NCBI GenBank assembly: GCA_910583615.1
Contig: CAJTXP010000001.1
Span: 137,019-201,018 of the forward strand
DNA: 64,000 nt
DNA from: an uncultured Lachnospiraceae bacterium
Lineage (GTDB): Bacteria; Bacillota; Clostridia; Lachnospirales; Lachnospiraceae
Direction of reading: 5' to 3'
Shown here: one piece after another, positions 43,561 through 52,043 of the stretch
Position numbering within the stretch: the first letter of the stretch is position 1
Layout of the letters: each line of letters begins with the position of its first letter
Program-made: the position numbers and the translations under genes
Notes under the pieces: generated by a model
Seen by the model: the letters and a program-made list of their open reading frames with translations, nothing else
The model's database searches: none
What the model was told of the DNA's origin: nothing

Positions 43561-45276
43561 TTGAAAGCACTCGTAAAACTGCCGATCGGCATCGAATTTT
43601 TTCAGGAAATCCGTACAGAAGGCTTTTACTATGTGGATAAGACGGGGCTGATCGCCGAACTGCTGAACAACTGGGGCAAAGTAAACCTTTTTACACGTCC
43701 CCGGCGTTTCGGGAAATCTCTGAATCTGAATACGCTGAAATATTTTTTTTCCTATGGCTGTGATCCCCGGCTGTTTGACGGACTTGCCATATCCAAAGAG
43801 ACGGAACTCTGCGAAAAGTACATGGGAAAATTTCCGGTCATCTCCCTCACCCTGAAGGAAGTGTCCTCCATGGATTACGAAGGCGCAGCTGCCGGACTGA
43901 GTCTGGCCATCGGCAAAGAAGCGCTGCGATTCCGTTTTCTTCTGGACAGCGGGCAGCTTTCCGAGGACGACAAAAAACAGTATGCACAGCTGACCAGAGT
44001 CGGCGAACCCGGCCAACCGATGTTTCCCATGACCAAAAACACTCTGGAAAACAGTCTGCACACGCTGTCTTACCTGCTCTGCAAACATTACGGGCAGAAA
44101 GTAATCCTACTCATTGACGAATATGACGTTCCTCTGGATAAGGCGCAGCAGTACGGATACTATGAGGAAATGACCGGCCTGATCCGCAACCTGTTTGGAT
44201 ATGCCTTAAAAACAAACGAAAATCTGTATTTCGCCGTATTGACCGGATGCCTGCGGGTGGCGAAGGAAAGTATTTTTACCGGACTGAACAATTTTAATGT
44301 CATGTCCATCACCGGCAGCCGGTTCGGAGAGTATTTCGGCTTTTCTGACGATGAGGTCAAAGCCATGCTGGAATATTACGGTCTGGAGGACAAATACGGA
44401 CTGATCAAAGAATGGTACGACGGATACTGTTTCGGCAGCGCGGACATTTACTGCCCATGGGACGTCATCAACTATGTGTATCTGCTCCGTGCGGAACCGG
44501 ATGCACGTCCCCGGACTTTCTGGATCAATTCCAGCAGCAACGCCGTCATACGGTCCCTCCTTCAAAAAGCGGACGACCAGACCATGGAAGATCTGGACCG
44601 ACTGGTCAATGGTATGTCTGTCACAAAGACGATCACAGAAGAACTGACCTACCGGGAACTTTACGACAACATCGACAATCTGTGGAGCGTGCTTTTCGCC
44701 ACAGGTTATCTGACCAAACGCGCAGAAACCGATCTGAACACTTATGAATTTGTAATTCCCAACCAGGAAATCCGCATCATCTTCCGGGATCAGATTCTCT
44801 CCTGGTTTCAGGAAGAAGCCAGGAAGGACGCTCCTGCTCTGGACGCCTTCTGTGAGGCCTTCCGTACCGGAAACGCCCCGGAAATCGAACGTGTGTTTTC
44901 TTCTTATCTGAAGCAGACCATCAGCATCCGCGATACATTCGTCCGAAAAGAAAAGAAGGAAAACTTCTATCACGGTATCCTGCTGGGGCTGTTAAGCAGC
45001 CGGAGAGACTGGGTTCTCGCTTCCAATGCGGAATCCGGAGAAGGTTACAGCGACATCCTTGTGAAGATCAAAGCGGCCTCCATCGGGATCGTCATCGAAC
45101 TGAAATATTCCGAAAGCCGGAATCTGGAAGCCGCCTGTCTGCACGCGTTGGAACAGATCGAGCAGAAAAACTACGCGGAGCGGCTGTTGGACGACGGGAT
45201 GACCGCCATATTAAAATACGGCATCGCCTGCCACAGACAGACCTGCATGGTCAGAATGGCGGCAGACAAAGACTGA
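43561..45276 (+). CDS. AAA-ATPase_like protein with C-terminal PD-(D/E)XK domain, intact copy
   Basis: About 571 residues from a TTG at 43561, with AAAGGGGGA in front; the expected start LKALVKLPIGIEFF agrees. Walker A is the family's FTRPRRFGKSLNLNTLKYFF and Walker B ILLIDEYDVPL (about residue 185). The C-terminal nuclease-like core has SDILVKIKAASIGIVIELKY (D...ExK). The family is very abundant in gut anaerobes and its function is not established. A broken second member lies at 55380-56043. Confidence 0.88.
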   Translation: MKALVKLPIGIEFFQEIRTEGFYYVDKTGLIAELLNNWGKVNLFTRPRRFGKSLNLNTLKYFFSYGCDPRLFDGLAISKETELCEKYMGKFPVISLTLKEVSSMDYEGAAAGLSLAIGKEALRFRFLLDSGQLSEDDKKQYAQLTRVGEPGQPMFPMTKNTLENSLHTLSYLLCKHYGQKVILLIDEYDVPLDKAQQYGYYEEMTGLIRNLFGYALKTNENLYFAVLTGCLRVAKESIFTGLNNFNVMSITGSRFGEYFGFSDDEVKAMLEYYGLEDKYGLIKEWYDGYCFGSADIYCPWDVINYVYLLRAEPDARPRTFWINSSSNAVIRSLLQKADDQTMEDLDRLVNGMSVTKTITEELTYRELYDNIDNLWSVLFATGYLTKRAETDLNTYEFVIPNQEIRIIFRDQILSWFQEEARKDAPALDAFCEAFRTGNAPEIERVFSSYLKQTISIRDTFVRKEKKENFYHGILLGLLSSRRDWVLASNAESGEGYSDILVKIKAASIGIVIELKYSESRNLEAACLHALEQIEQKNYAERLLDDGMTAILKYGIACHRQTCMVRMAADKD

Positions 45277-45306
45277 CAAAACGCCGGCTTCTGTCGGCGT
45301 TTTGTC
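45273..45306. terminator. Bidirectional terminator between the AAA and MATE genes
   Basis: GACAAAACGCCG (45275-45286) pairs perfectly with CGGCGTTTTGTC (45295-45306). It overlaps the stop codons of both converging genes. Confidence 0.88.
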
Positions 45307-46639
45307 AATATCCATACCGTTTCTTCTTTCCGGCCAAAAACAGGAACGTCACTCCTGCCGCCAGAACCTCCGCCGCCACGATGGACATCCAGATCCCGTC
45401 GATGCCCCAGAGGATCGGGAAGATCAGGACCGCCGCACTCTCAAAGACCAGCGTCCGCAGGAAGGAGATCAGTGCGGAAGTAAGCCCGTCGCCGAGGGCG
45501 GTAAAGAAGGACGATCCGAAGATCGCAAAGCCGGAGCACAAAAAGGAACAGGAAAAGAACCGGAACCCCCGGACAGTCAGCGCCGTCAGACCCGGATCAT
45601 ATCCCACGAACAGATACGACAGCGGTCCGGCCAGAAGCTGCCCGGCCGCAAACATCAGGACCGCGGATACGCCGACCAGCAGACAGCTTTTCTTCAAAAG
45701 CCCGTGCATCTCCTGGTGATTCCCGGCGCCGTAATGATAGCCGACCACCGGAGCGCTTCCCGCAGAGTATCCGATAAATACCGCCTGAAAGATCAGGCTG
45801 ACATACATCAGGACTCCGTAGGCAGCGATCCCGTCCTCCCCGGCGTATTTCATCAGCTGAATGTTATACAGCATGCTGACCAGCGACATGGAAATATTGC
45901 TCATGAGCTCGGAGGAGCCATTGGTACAGGTACGGACCAGTGCCCTTGTATCCGGACGGCCTCTTAGTCTCACAAGCCGAAGAAGACTTCCGTTGTTCCG
46001 CCCAAAATAGACGAGCGGAACCACGCCGCCTACAAACTGGCTGAAAGCCGTGGCTGCCGCCGCACCTTCCATCCCCCAGTGAAATACAGCCACAAACAGC
46101 GCATCAAGAACGATGTTGGTAACGCCGGACGCCACGGTCACATACAGTCCCAGCTTTGGCTTTTCCGCCGTGGCGAACAGACACTGAAACTCAAACTGCA
46201 ACACATAAAACGGCAGCGCCAGCAGCACGATCCATCCATACCGGACGCTGTCACTGAGAAGTCTCCCCTCTGCGCCCATCAGAGAGGCGACCGGGCGGAT
46301 GCACACAAAACCGAAGACTGCCAGCACCACGCCGCAGATGATGGATGTATAGACAATCAGGGAGAACAGCTCATTGGCCTTTTCCCGCTTCCCCTCTCCC
46401 AGCGTCTTCGCGATCAGCGCCCCGCCTCCGGTTCCGAACATAAAGCCCGCACAGCCCAGGATCATCAGAAGGGGCATGATAAAATTTACAGCCGCAAAAG
46501 GGGTCTTCCCTGCAAAATTGGACACAAAAAATCCGTCCACCACCCCGTAGATCGAGGTGAACACCAGCATGATGACGGACGGAAAGGTGAAGCGCAGAAG
46601 GCGGCCATACGTAAAATGATCCGATAAGCGGATGTTCAT
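45305..46639 (-). CDS. MATE-family multidrug/Na+ exporter
   Basis: 444 residues with about twelve hydrophobic segments. The N-terminus FTFPSVIMLVFTSIYGVVDG and NFIMPLLMILGCAGFMFGTG are typical of MATE proteins. It exports cationic drugs or metabolites with a Na+ or H+ gradient. Its ATG overlaps the marR stop by 4 nt (ATGA), so it is translated with its regulator. Confidence 0.92.
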   Translation of the reverse strand: MNIRLSDHFTYGRLLRFTFPSVIMLVFTSIYGVVDGFFVSNFAGKTPFAAVNFIMPLLMILGCAGFMFGTGGGALIAKTLGEGKREKANELFSLIVYTSIICGVVLAVFGFVCIRPVASLMGAEGRLLSDSVRYGWIVLLALPFYVLQFEFQCLFATAEKPKLGLYVTVASGVTNIVLDALFVAVFHWGMEGAAAATAFSQFVGGVVPLVYFGRNNGSLLRLVRLRGRPDTRALVRTCTNGSSELMSNISMSLVSMLYNIQLMKYAGEDGIAAYGVLMYVSLIFQAVFIGYSAGSAPVVGYHYGAGNHQEMHGLLKKSCLLVGVSAVLMFAAGQLLAGPLSYLFVGYDPGLTALTVRGFRFFSCSFLCSGFAIFGSSFFTALGDGLTSALISFLRTLVFESAAVLIFPILWGIDGIWMSIVAAEVLAAGVTFLFLAGKKKRYGY

Positions 46640-47091
46640 ATCTCATCCCCCGCTTTCATCTGTCCGGCCTTTTCCTGAAGCGCCGTCAGAAAATGCTCCG
46701 TCAGCTCCAGATATTTTTCCACATCCTGCTCCGGCCAGGAAGTGTAGATCTCATTCTCCGCCTGCATGATCCGCTTCACCGTCCGTTCTGCCAGGCCCAT
46801 GCCCTTCTCCGTCAGACAGACCGTTTTGTTTCTGGAACCGGCGGCTTCCAGATAGAGAACCCCCTCCGCTTCCAGTTTGCGGAGCGCGGAATTGACCGTC
46901 TGCTTGCTTAAACCCGAATACCGGCAGATATCCTGCAGAGGACAGCGCTCCCCCTGATCGCAGATCGTATAGAGAATGATCATGGCACTATCCGACAGGC
47001 CGAGCTTCAGCGACATCTCATGATAGACCGCATTCAGCTCCCCCAGAAGATAATTATAACGTTTCATTACTTTAGAAACCGGTTCCCGCAT
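46636..47091 (-). CDS. MarR family regulator
   Basis: 151 residues. The winged HTH is seen in CPLQDICRYSGLSKQTVNSA and LRKLEAEGVLYLEAAGSRNK, followed by the MarR wing and a dimerisation helix. GGAGGTGCAGT sets the ATG at 47091. It should repress the marR-MATE operon by binding the perfect 14-bp inverted repeat within its own promoter. Confidence 0.92.
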   Translation of the reverse strand: MREPVSKVMKRYNYLLGELNAVYHEMSLKLGLSDSAMIILYTICDQGERCPLQDICRYSGLSKQTVNSALRKLEAEGVLYLEAAGSRNKTVCLTEKGMGLAERTVKRIMQAENEIYTSWPEQDVEKYLELTEHFLTALQEKAGQMKAGDEI

Positions 47092-47107
47092 ACTGCACCT
47101 CCACATA

Positions 47108-47174
47108 GTACGAAATCATACCATGTATTATAGTATGATTTCGTACCAATGTCAAGTATGAAATTTTATCATAC
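47108..47174 (-). promoter_or_regulatory. marR-MATE promoter with embedded operators
   Basis: Perfect consensus promoter TTGACA (47150-47155), 17 bp, TATAAT (47127-47132). One arm of the inverted repeat GTACGAAATCATAC (47108-47121) / GTATGATTTCGTAC (47133-47146) fills the spacer, the other covers the start point. A second weaker site, GTATGA/TCATAC, lies at 47156-47174. Confidence 0.9.
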
Positions 47175-47187
47175 TGTATAACTGATT

Positions 47188-48186
47188 TTACACAGGGATC
47201 CGCACCTCCTGCACCAGGTTTTCGGAGAAATATTCCTCGATCTTGTGTCGGTCATCTGTCTGCCCCAGCACCCACATCAGCTTGGTAACTGCGGCCTCCG
47301 CCGTCATATCGTACGCCTGCAGCACGCCGCTGTTCAGCGCCCGCAGCCCCGTCTCATACACGGAAAGGCTGCTCCCCTCGTATCTGCACTGGCTTCCCAC
47401 CAGAACCGTCATCCCGCGTTTCACGCTCCGCTCCACCGCCGCCAGAAAATCGTTTTTCAGAAACGGAAGCCCGCCCAGCCCAAAGGCTTCGATATAGACG
47501 CCTCGATACCCGTGCTCCTCCAGCATGGACAGGAGTTCCGGCCGGATTCCCGGATACATTTTCAGCACAAACACCCGGTCCGAGTATTCTGTACACAGCC
47601 GAAAATCCCCCTTGATTTCCGGAAGATACCCGGTATGGATGCGAAGTCCCAGAGAGCTGATCTGCGCCACATCCGGATAGTTGATGCTCTCAAAAGCGTC
47701 AAAGCTCATGGTCCGGACCTTGGAGGCCCGAACGCCCAGCATCACCTTTCGGTTGAAGGCCAGAAAGACGCCTCCATGGCCGCCGGCCGCCATATGCACC
47801 GCGCAGCGGCAGTTCTCCATAGCGTCCGCAACCGGATGGCTGATGGAAAGCTGGCTTCCGGTAAGGACTACAGGAATCGGCACATTCTGCAGCATGAACG
47901 ACAGCATGGAAGCGGTGTACGCCATGGTGTCGGTGCCATGGATCACCACGATCCCCTGATATCCGGCGGCCGCTTCCTGAATTCTTTCGGCCAGCCTGCG
48001 CCAGTCATCCGGAAATATATTGGCGCTGTCCACCAAGAACAGATCCTCCATCTCCAGTTCGATCCCTCCCGCCACCAGCCGCATGGCCTCCAGAAGTTCC
48101 CCGCTGCTTAAACCCGGCTTTAATCCCCTTTCGCTTTCCACGGAGGAAAATGTCCCTCCCGTATTGATGATCAACAGTTTTTTCAT
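47188..48186 (-). CDS. ansA: Type I L-asparaginase
   Basis: 332 residues. Both catalytic threonine motifs are visible: LLIINTGGTFSSVES near the start and IVVIHGTDTMAYTASML near residue 85, with the lysine region in SKVRTMSFDAFES. It hydrolyses asparagine to aspartate and ammonia. No signal peptide, so it is the cytoplasmic type. AAGGAGGGAG sets the ATG at 48186. Candidate sRNA copy 3 ends about 30 nt upstream. Confidence 0.92.
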   Translation of the reverse strand: MKKLLIINTGGTFSSVESERGLKPGLSSGELLEAMRLVAGGIELEMEDLFLVDSANIFPDDWRRLAERIQEAAAGYQGIVVIHGTDTMAYTASMLSFMLQNVPIPVVLTGSQLSISHPVADAMENCRCAVHMAAGGHGGVFLAFNRKVMLGVRASKVRTMSFDAFESINYPDVAQISSLGLRIHTGYLPEIKGDFRLCTEYSDRVFVLKMYPGIRPELLSMLEEHGYRGVYIEAFGLGGLPFLKNDFLAAVERSVKRGMTVLVGSQCRYEGSSLSVYETGLRALNSGVLQAYDMTAEAAVTKLMWVLGQTDDRHKIEEYFSENLVQEVRIPV

Positions 48187-48216
48187 GTGCGCTCCCTCCT
48201 TATCGCCCGGCACAGG

Positions 48217-48567
48217 AAAAGAGCCATTCGATCGTTTTTTCTAATCGAATGGCTCCTTACCAGTCAATCTGAAGTTTCACCTTTATTATCTCCTTTCAAG
48301 ATTATTTCCGGATATTACCAGATTGTTTGATCCACTGTTCTGTTTTCACCCTCTGTTCATGCTCAGGAAAGGATCAGCACTTCCGCTTTTTCTTCTGACT
48401 CCTTCTTTTCCTTCGAATTCCGTCATCTTTTCACTGACATTCAGATCGTTCCCAATCATGATCAAAATTTCATCTTCCCATTGGACCTTTCCTCCATTTC
48501 CAGAGATTTTTGTGTATCTCTTTCTTGTTGGTGTCTATATATTACAATATCTTTTCTTATTTGTCAA
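48217..48567 (-). ncRNA. Candidate small RNA transcription unit, copy 3 of 3
   Basis: Promoter TTGACA (48562-48567), 17 bp, TAATAT (48539-48544). 5' hairpin AGAGAT/ATCTCT (48502-48521). AAAGGAG (48290-48296) stands nine bases before GTG AAA CTT CAG ATT GAC TGG TAA (48257-48280). Terminal stem 48219-48258 with one G-U pair on this strand, then TTTTCC. It lies between the HAD and asparaginase genes; the long palindrome at 48611 is directly upstream. Confidence 0.65.
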
Positions 48568-48610
48568 TAGTTTTCTGAAAATTTATTTGTATTTTTTTAA
48601 TTTTCGTTAC

Positions 48611-48797
48611 TTTTCACACTCACGCCAGTGTACAGCCCGGATCAGGCAGATAATCCTGGAAGACCCATTGAAGGGCGCCGGTCCTTAGGGTGCGTATTTT
48701 GCACCCTTAGTACCGCTGCGTCCCTTCATTAAGTGCGAACGGGGTCTGGAAGGATTAATCTGCCCGTTCCGGGCGTCCGGGCGGCGTGGATGTGAAA
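48611..48797. repeat. Long imperfect palindrome with nested insert
   Basis: The first and last roughly 85 bases are imperfect reverse complements (TTTTCACACTCACGCC against GGCGTGGATGTGAAAA; GGCAGATAATCC against GGATTAATCTGCC; an inner AGGGTGC/GCACCCT). The outermost parts equal the 59-nt element at 5729-5787. The interior of about 115 nt (roughly 48640-48755) is itself palindromic and absent there. Confidence 0.7.
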
Positions 48798-48835
48798 AGC
48801 AGCTAATTTTCTGTTACTGTTTGCTCCATGACCAC

Positions 48836-49642
48836 TCACGGAGCAAACAGTTTATCCAGCGTCACAAGCACCCCGTCTTCTTCATTGGACGGGCATCCGT
48901 ATTTTGCCGCGTCCTTTACATTCTGAGGCGCGTTCTCCATTGCGTAGCTGTATCCGCAGTAAGTCAGCATCTCAATATCATTTCCGCCGTCTCCGAAAGC
49001 GGCGCACTGGTCGGGAGAAAGCCCCCAGCGCTCCACAAGGCGTTTCAGCCCCGACGCCTTATGACAGCCGGGAACGATCAGGTCAATGGAGCCGTGGCCG
49101 CTGGTCGTGGGCTCCGCCTTCCCTTTGAGCCTTTCGCGAAACATGTCATAATAAAAATATGTTTTTTCCTCCGGAACCGTCGGCGCAAATTTCAGTATCT
49201 GATCTTTGACCGCTTTCAGATCGTCCGCCCATGCCAGACGGTGATAGTAGATCTTTGTCAACTCGAAAAATTCCTGACTGACGCTTCCATGCTGACAGTA
49301 AGCGCTGTTCACCCCGCACAGGACGTTGGATATTTCCGGATATTCTCTGCATACGTCAATGACCTGGTCAACCGTCTCCTTCGGCATATCCGCAGCAAAA
49401 ACAAGTTCTTTCCGGTCCTTTACAAAAGCGCCGTTTTCCGCCACAAAGGAGAGTTCCTCCTCATATCCCGGGAACAGATCCCGCAGCTGATAATACTGAT
49501 TTCCGCTGGCCACCACAAAATGGCAGCCGGCGTCTTTCATACGGGAGAAAATGCGCTGAAACCTTGGCACATCATACGTATAGTCCGAGCGGACAAAGGT
49601 GCCGTCGATATCCACAGCGACCAGTTTGATCTTGTGTTTCAT
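48836..49642 (-). CDS. HAD-superfamily Cof-type sugar phosphatase
   Basis: 268 residues. HAD motifs: AVDIDGTFVRSD (nucleophile), VVASGNQYYQ (motif II), the lysine in the HKASGLKRLVER region, and AAFGDGGNDIEMLTYCG (motif IV). The inserted cap is of the Cof/type IIB kind. It probably dephosphorylates a sugar phosphate. Its ATG overlaps the treC stop by 4 nt, so it belongs to the trehalose operon and may act on a product of that pathway. Confidence 0.9.
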   Translation of the reverse strand: MKHKIKLVAVDIDGTFVRSDYTYDVPRFQRIFSRMKDAGCHFVVASGNQYYQLRDLFPGYEEELSFVAENGAFVKDRKELVFAADMPKETVDQVIDVCREYPEISNVLCGVNSAYCQHGSVSQEFFELTKIYYHRLAWADDLKAVKDQILKFAPTVPEEKTYFYYDMFRERLKGKAEPTTSGHGSIDLIVPGCHKASGLKRLVERWGLSPDQCAAFGDGGNDIEMLTYCGYSYAMENAPQNVKDAAKYGCPSNEEDGVLVTLDKLFAP

Positions 49643-51369
49643 CTCAATCCCTCCTCTATATTTCCAAGAACCAGGAATTCATACGGCTCCATCGTCCAGG
49701 TTCCATCGTCCGAACCTGGGAACGGGCCTTCTTTTTCGAAAGGCATGCTGGGATTCACGTCCCTGCGGGACGGACCGTTTTCGGCCGGCCGGCTGCCATT
49801 TTCCAGCAGCACCGGTAAGCTGTGCCACGCTTCGTCCATTTTGATGCGCTGCCGCTTTCCGTCCAGGTTGCAGAGCACCACGATCTGCTGATCACCCAAT
49901 ACTCTTTTGTATGCCATCACCATATCGTTTTCGGTCTCCAGAAAGGCAATCTCTCCTTTGGCAATGATCGGATACGTTTTTCTCATGGCGATCAGTTTTT
50001 TATAAAAGGCAAGAATGGAATCCCCGTCCTTCTGCTGCGCTTCCACGGTAATCTCATCCCGGAATCCGGCGGACATGGGAAGCCACGGCTCGGCTTCGGA
50101 AAATCCGCCGTATGTCTCCCGGCTCCACTGCATGGGCGTCCGGCTGTTGTCCCGGGACCTGGCCGCCAGGGTCGCCAGCGCCTCTTCTTTCGTCTTCCCT
50201 TTTTCCAGCAGGATCTGATAATAGTTCAGGCTTTCCACGTCCCGATACTGCTCGATGGAAGGGTAGTGGGCGTTCAGCATTCCGATCTCTTCCCCCTGAT
50301 AGATATACGGAGTTCCCCGCATCAGATGGATCATACCCGCCAGCATTTTTGCCGACGCTTTCCAGTATACGCCCTCATCGCCCATTCTGCTCACGATCCG
50401 GGGCTGGTCGTGGTTGCACCAGAACAGCGCGTTCCACCCGCCGCCTTCCTGCATGCCCGTCTGCCATTTGACAAAAAGTTCTTTTAATTTCCGGTAATCG
50501 GGAGCCGCCAGCGCCCATTTGTCCCCGTCTTTGTAATCCACTTTCAGGTGATGGAAATTAAAGCACATGGAGAGTTCTTTCTCCTTCGGGGAGGAATAGC
50601 GGATGCAGTGTTCCAGCGTTGTGGAGGACATTTCCCCCACGGTAATGAAGTCTTCTATTCCGGCGTCCCTGACCAGCTCTTTCAGATATTCGTGGATATG
50701 CGGGCCGTCGCTGTAGAATCTCCGCCCGTCTCCCTCAAAATCGTCGAGCATCTGTTCCGGCTTGGACACCAGATTGATCACGTCGAACCGGAACGCCCGA
50801 ATGCCCTTTTTCTTCCAGAACCGGAGAATTTCCTTTAATTCTTCCCGGACCTCCGGGTTGTCCCAGTTCAAATCCGCCTGCGTCACATCGTACAGCCGCA
50901 GATACCATTTTTTCAGGCCGGGGACATATTCCCAGGCCGTTCCGCCGAATTTAGACTGCCAGTTGGTGGGCGCCTGATCCGGCGTCCCTTCCCTGAAAAT
51001 ATAATAGTCCTGATATTTCTCCTCTCCTGCCAGCGCTTTCTGGAACCACTCATGCTGAGTGGACGTATGGTTAAACACCATATCCAGCATGATGCCCATG
51101 CCCCGCGCTTCGCTTTGACGGATCAATTCCTCCAGATCCTCCATCATCCCGAAGAGGGGATTGATCTCCCGGTAATCTGCCACGTCGTATCCGTTGTCTC
51201 TCTGGGGAGAGGGAAAAACCGGAGTCAGCCACAGATAATCTACGCCCAGTTCCTGAAGGTAATCTAATTTTTCGATGATTCCGGGAATGTCTCCAAAACC
51301 GTCCCCGTTGGTATCCCGAAATGATTTCGGGTAGATCTGATACACGACTTTATCGCTGAAATCTGCCAT
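49639..51369 (-). CDS. treC: Trehalose-6-phosphate hydrolase (GH13)
   Basis: 576 residues, GH13 family. The nucleophile aspartate is in IRAFRFDVINLVSKPEQML, the acid/base glutamate in FITVGEMSSTTLEHCIRY, and the transition-state aspartate in CNHDQPRIVSRMGDEG. The stretch NFHHLKVDYKDGDKW is characteristic of TreC rather than of maltase or oligo-1,6-glucosidase. It splits trehalose-6-P into glucose and glucose-6-P. AGGAGGCGCAAT sets the ATG. No treB (PTS) or treR is present in the window. Confidence 0.85.
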   Translation of the reverse strand: MADFSDKVVYQIYPKSFRDTNGDGFGDIPGIIEKLDYLQELGVDYLWLTPVFPSPQRDNGYDVADYREINPLFGMMEDLEELIRQSEARGMGIMLDMVFNHTSTQHEWFQKALAGEEKYQDYYIFREGTPDQAPTNWQSKFGGTAWEYVPGLKKWYLRLYDVTQADLNWDNPEVREELKEILRFWKKKGIRAFRFDVINLVSKPEQMLDDFEGDGRRFYSDGPHIHEYLKELVRDAGIEDFITVGEMSSTTLEHCIRYSSPKEKELSMCFNFHHLKVDYKDGDKWALAAPDYRKLKELFVKWQTGMQEGGGWNALFWCNHDQPRIVSRMGDEGVYWKASAKMLAGMIHLMRGTPYIYQGEEIGMLNAHYPSIEQYRDVESLNYYQILLEKGKTKEEALATLAARSRDNSRTPMQWSRETYGGFSEAEPWLPMSAGFRDEITVEAQQKDGDSILAFYKKLIAMRKTYPIIAKGEIAFLETENDMVMAYKRVLGDQQIVVLCNLDGKRQRIKMDEAWHSLPVLLENGSRPAENGPSRRDVNPSMPFEKEGPFPGSDDGTWTMEPYEFLVLGNIEEGLR

Positions 51370-51442
51370 ATTGCGCCTCCTGTCTGAAAACTGCCGCCGC
51401 TCTTCCATTCATCTGACGTTTCGGTCAGATGCCTTAAGAACC

Positions 51443-51525
51443 ACTTGTTTAAACATGTCTTTTTCTATGTTATATCACACTTGTTTGAACATGTCAATCC
51501 TTTTTTGCAATATTTGTTTAAACAG
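51443..51525 (-). promoter_or_regulatory. treC promoter with three operators
   Basis: Promoter TTGACA (51492-51497), 17 bp, TATAAC (51469-51474). Near-palindromes ACTTGTTTAAACATGT (51443-51458), ACTTGTTTGAACATGT (51479-51494, covering the -35) and TTGTTTAAACAG (51514-51525) are spaced at about 36 bp. A GntR/LacI-type TreR is the likely binder. Confidence 0.82.
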
Positions 51526-51611
51526 GATATCGGATTTTCAGCATTTCATTTCTATTATATCAAATGGGAACAGCGGGGCGTTATGCCCGGTTCCTGAGCA
51601 AAGTTCCTTCT

Positions 51612-51745
51612 TGCGGCCTGCTGCAGAATATGATAAGATATAAAAAAGGAAAGCCAGAGACGCACGGCTTACCCGAAAAAGTTTTGACTAACTATTAATG
51701 TCAGCCGTCATTATTCGCAGTAATGGCGGCTATCTTCGTTTTCCC
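51612..51745 (+). ncRNA. Possible antitoxin RNA of the type I toxin
   Basis: A plus-strand promoter TTGCGG (51612-51617), 17 bp, TAAGAT (51635-51640) points at the toxin gene's 3' end. A transcript from about 51647 would run into AGCCGTCATTA/TAATGGCGGCT (51700-51731) followed by ATCTTCGTTTTCC, a weak terminator, and would overlap the end of the toxin mRNA. Inferred from layout only. Confidence 0.4.
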
Positions 51746-51825
51746 CTGAAGATCTGATAACACAGACCGACAAGAGCAACAATGAAAATTCCTGTCTGAA
51801 CAAGATCAGAATATGTAATCGTCAT
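51730..51825 (-). CDS. Small hydrophobic type I toxin (holin-like, TxpA/Fst-like)
   Basis: 31 residues: MTITYSDLVQTGIFIVALVG then LCYQIFRGKRR. One membrane helix followed by a basic tail is the standard form of Firmicute type I toxins. AAGGAGGGG lies seven bases before the ATG at 51825. A promoter, TTGAAC-17-TAAACT, fits upstream (minus strand, near 51930-51955), giving a 5' leader with a GGAGGAACTCACCCTCC hairpin. A converging RNA at 51612-51745 is the candidate antitoxin. The remaining bases to 52043 hold only this leader and promoter. Confidence 0.75.
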   Translation of the reverse strand: MTITYSDLVQTGIFIVALVGLCYQIFRGKRR

Positions 51826-52043
51826 TGATTAACCCCTCCTTCCCCGTAAAGTCTGGAGGGTGAGTTCCTCCGATCTACCGTTACGGAGGGTAAGCCGCCC
51901 GGCTCTCTGGTTTTCCCTGCTGACAGTTTATCACATTGCAGTTTTATGTTCAATATTATTTATCTGTACGTTTTAACCTTGGATAAATAAAAGCAGTGAA
52001 CGAAACGTTACACCTCATTCACTGCTCCTCTTTCTATCCTGTT

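Noticed and set aside
48661..48720. A tRNA-like fold in the inner hairpins of the long palindrome
   Set aside because: No TTC-loop or acceptor-stem consensus is present; it is explained by the nested palindrome.
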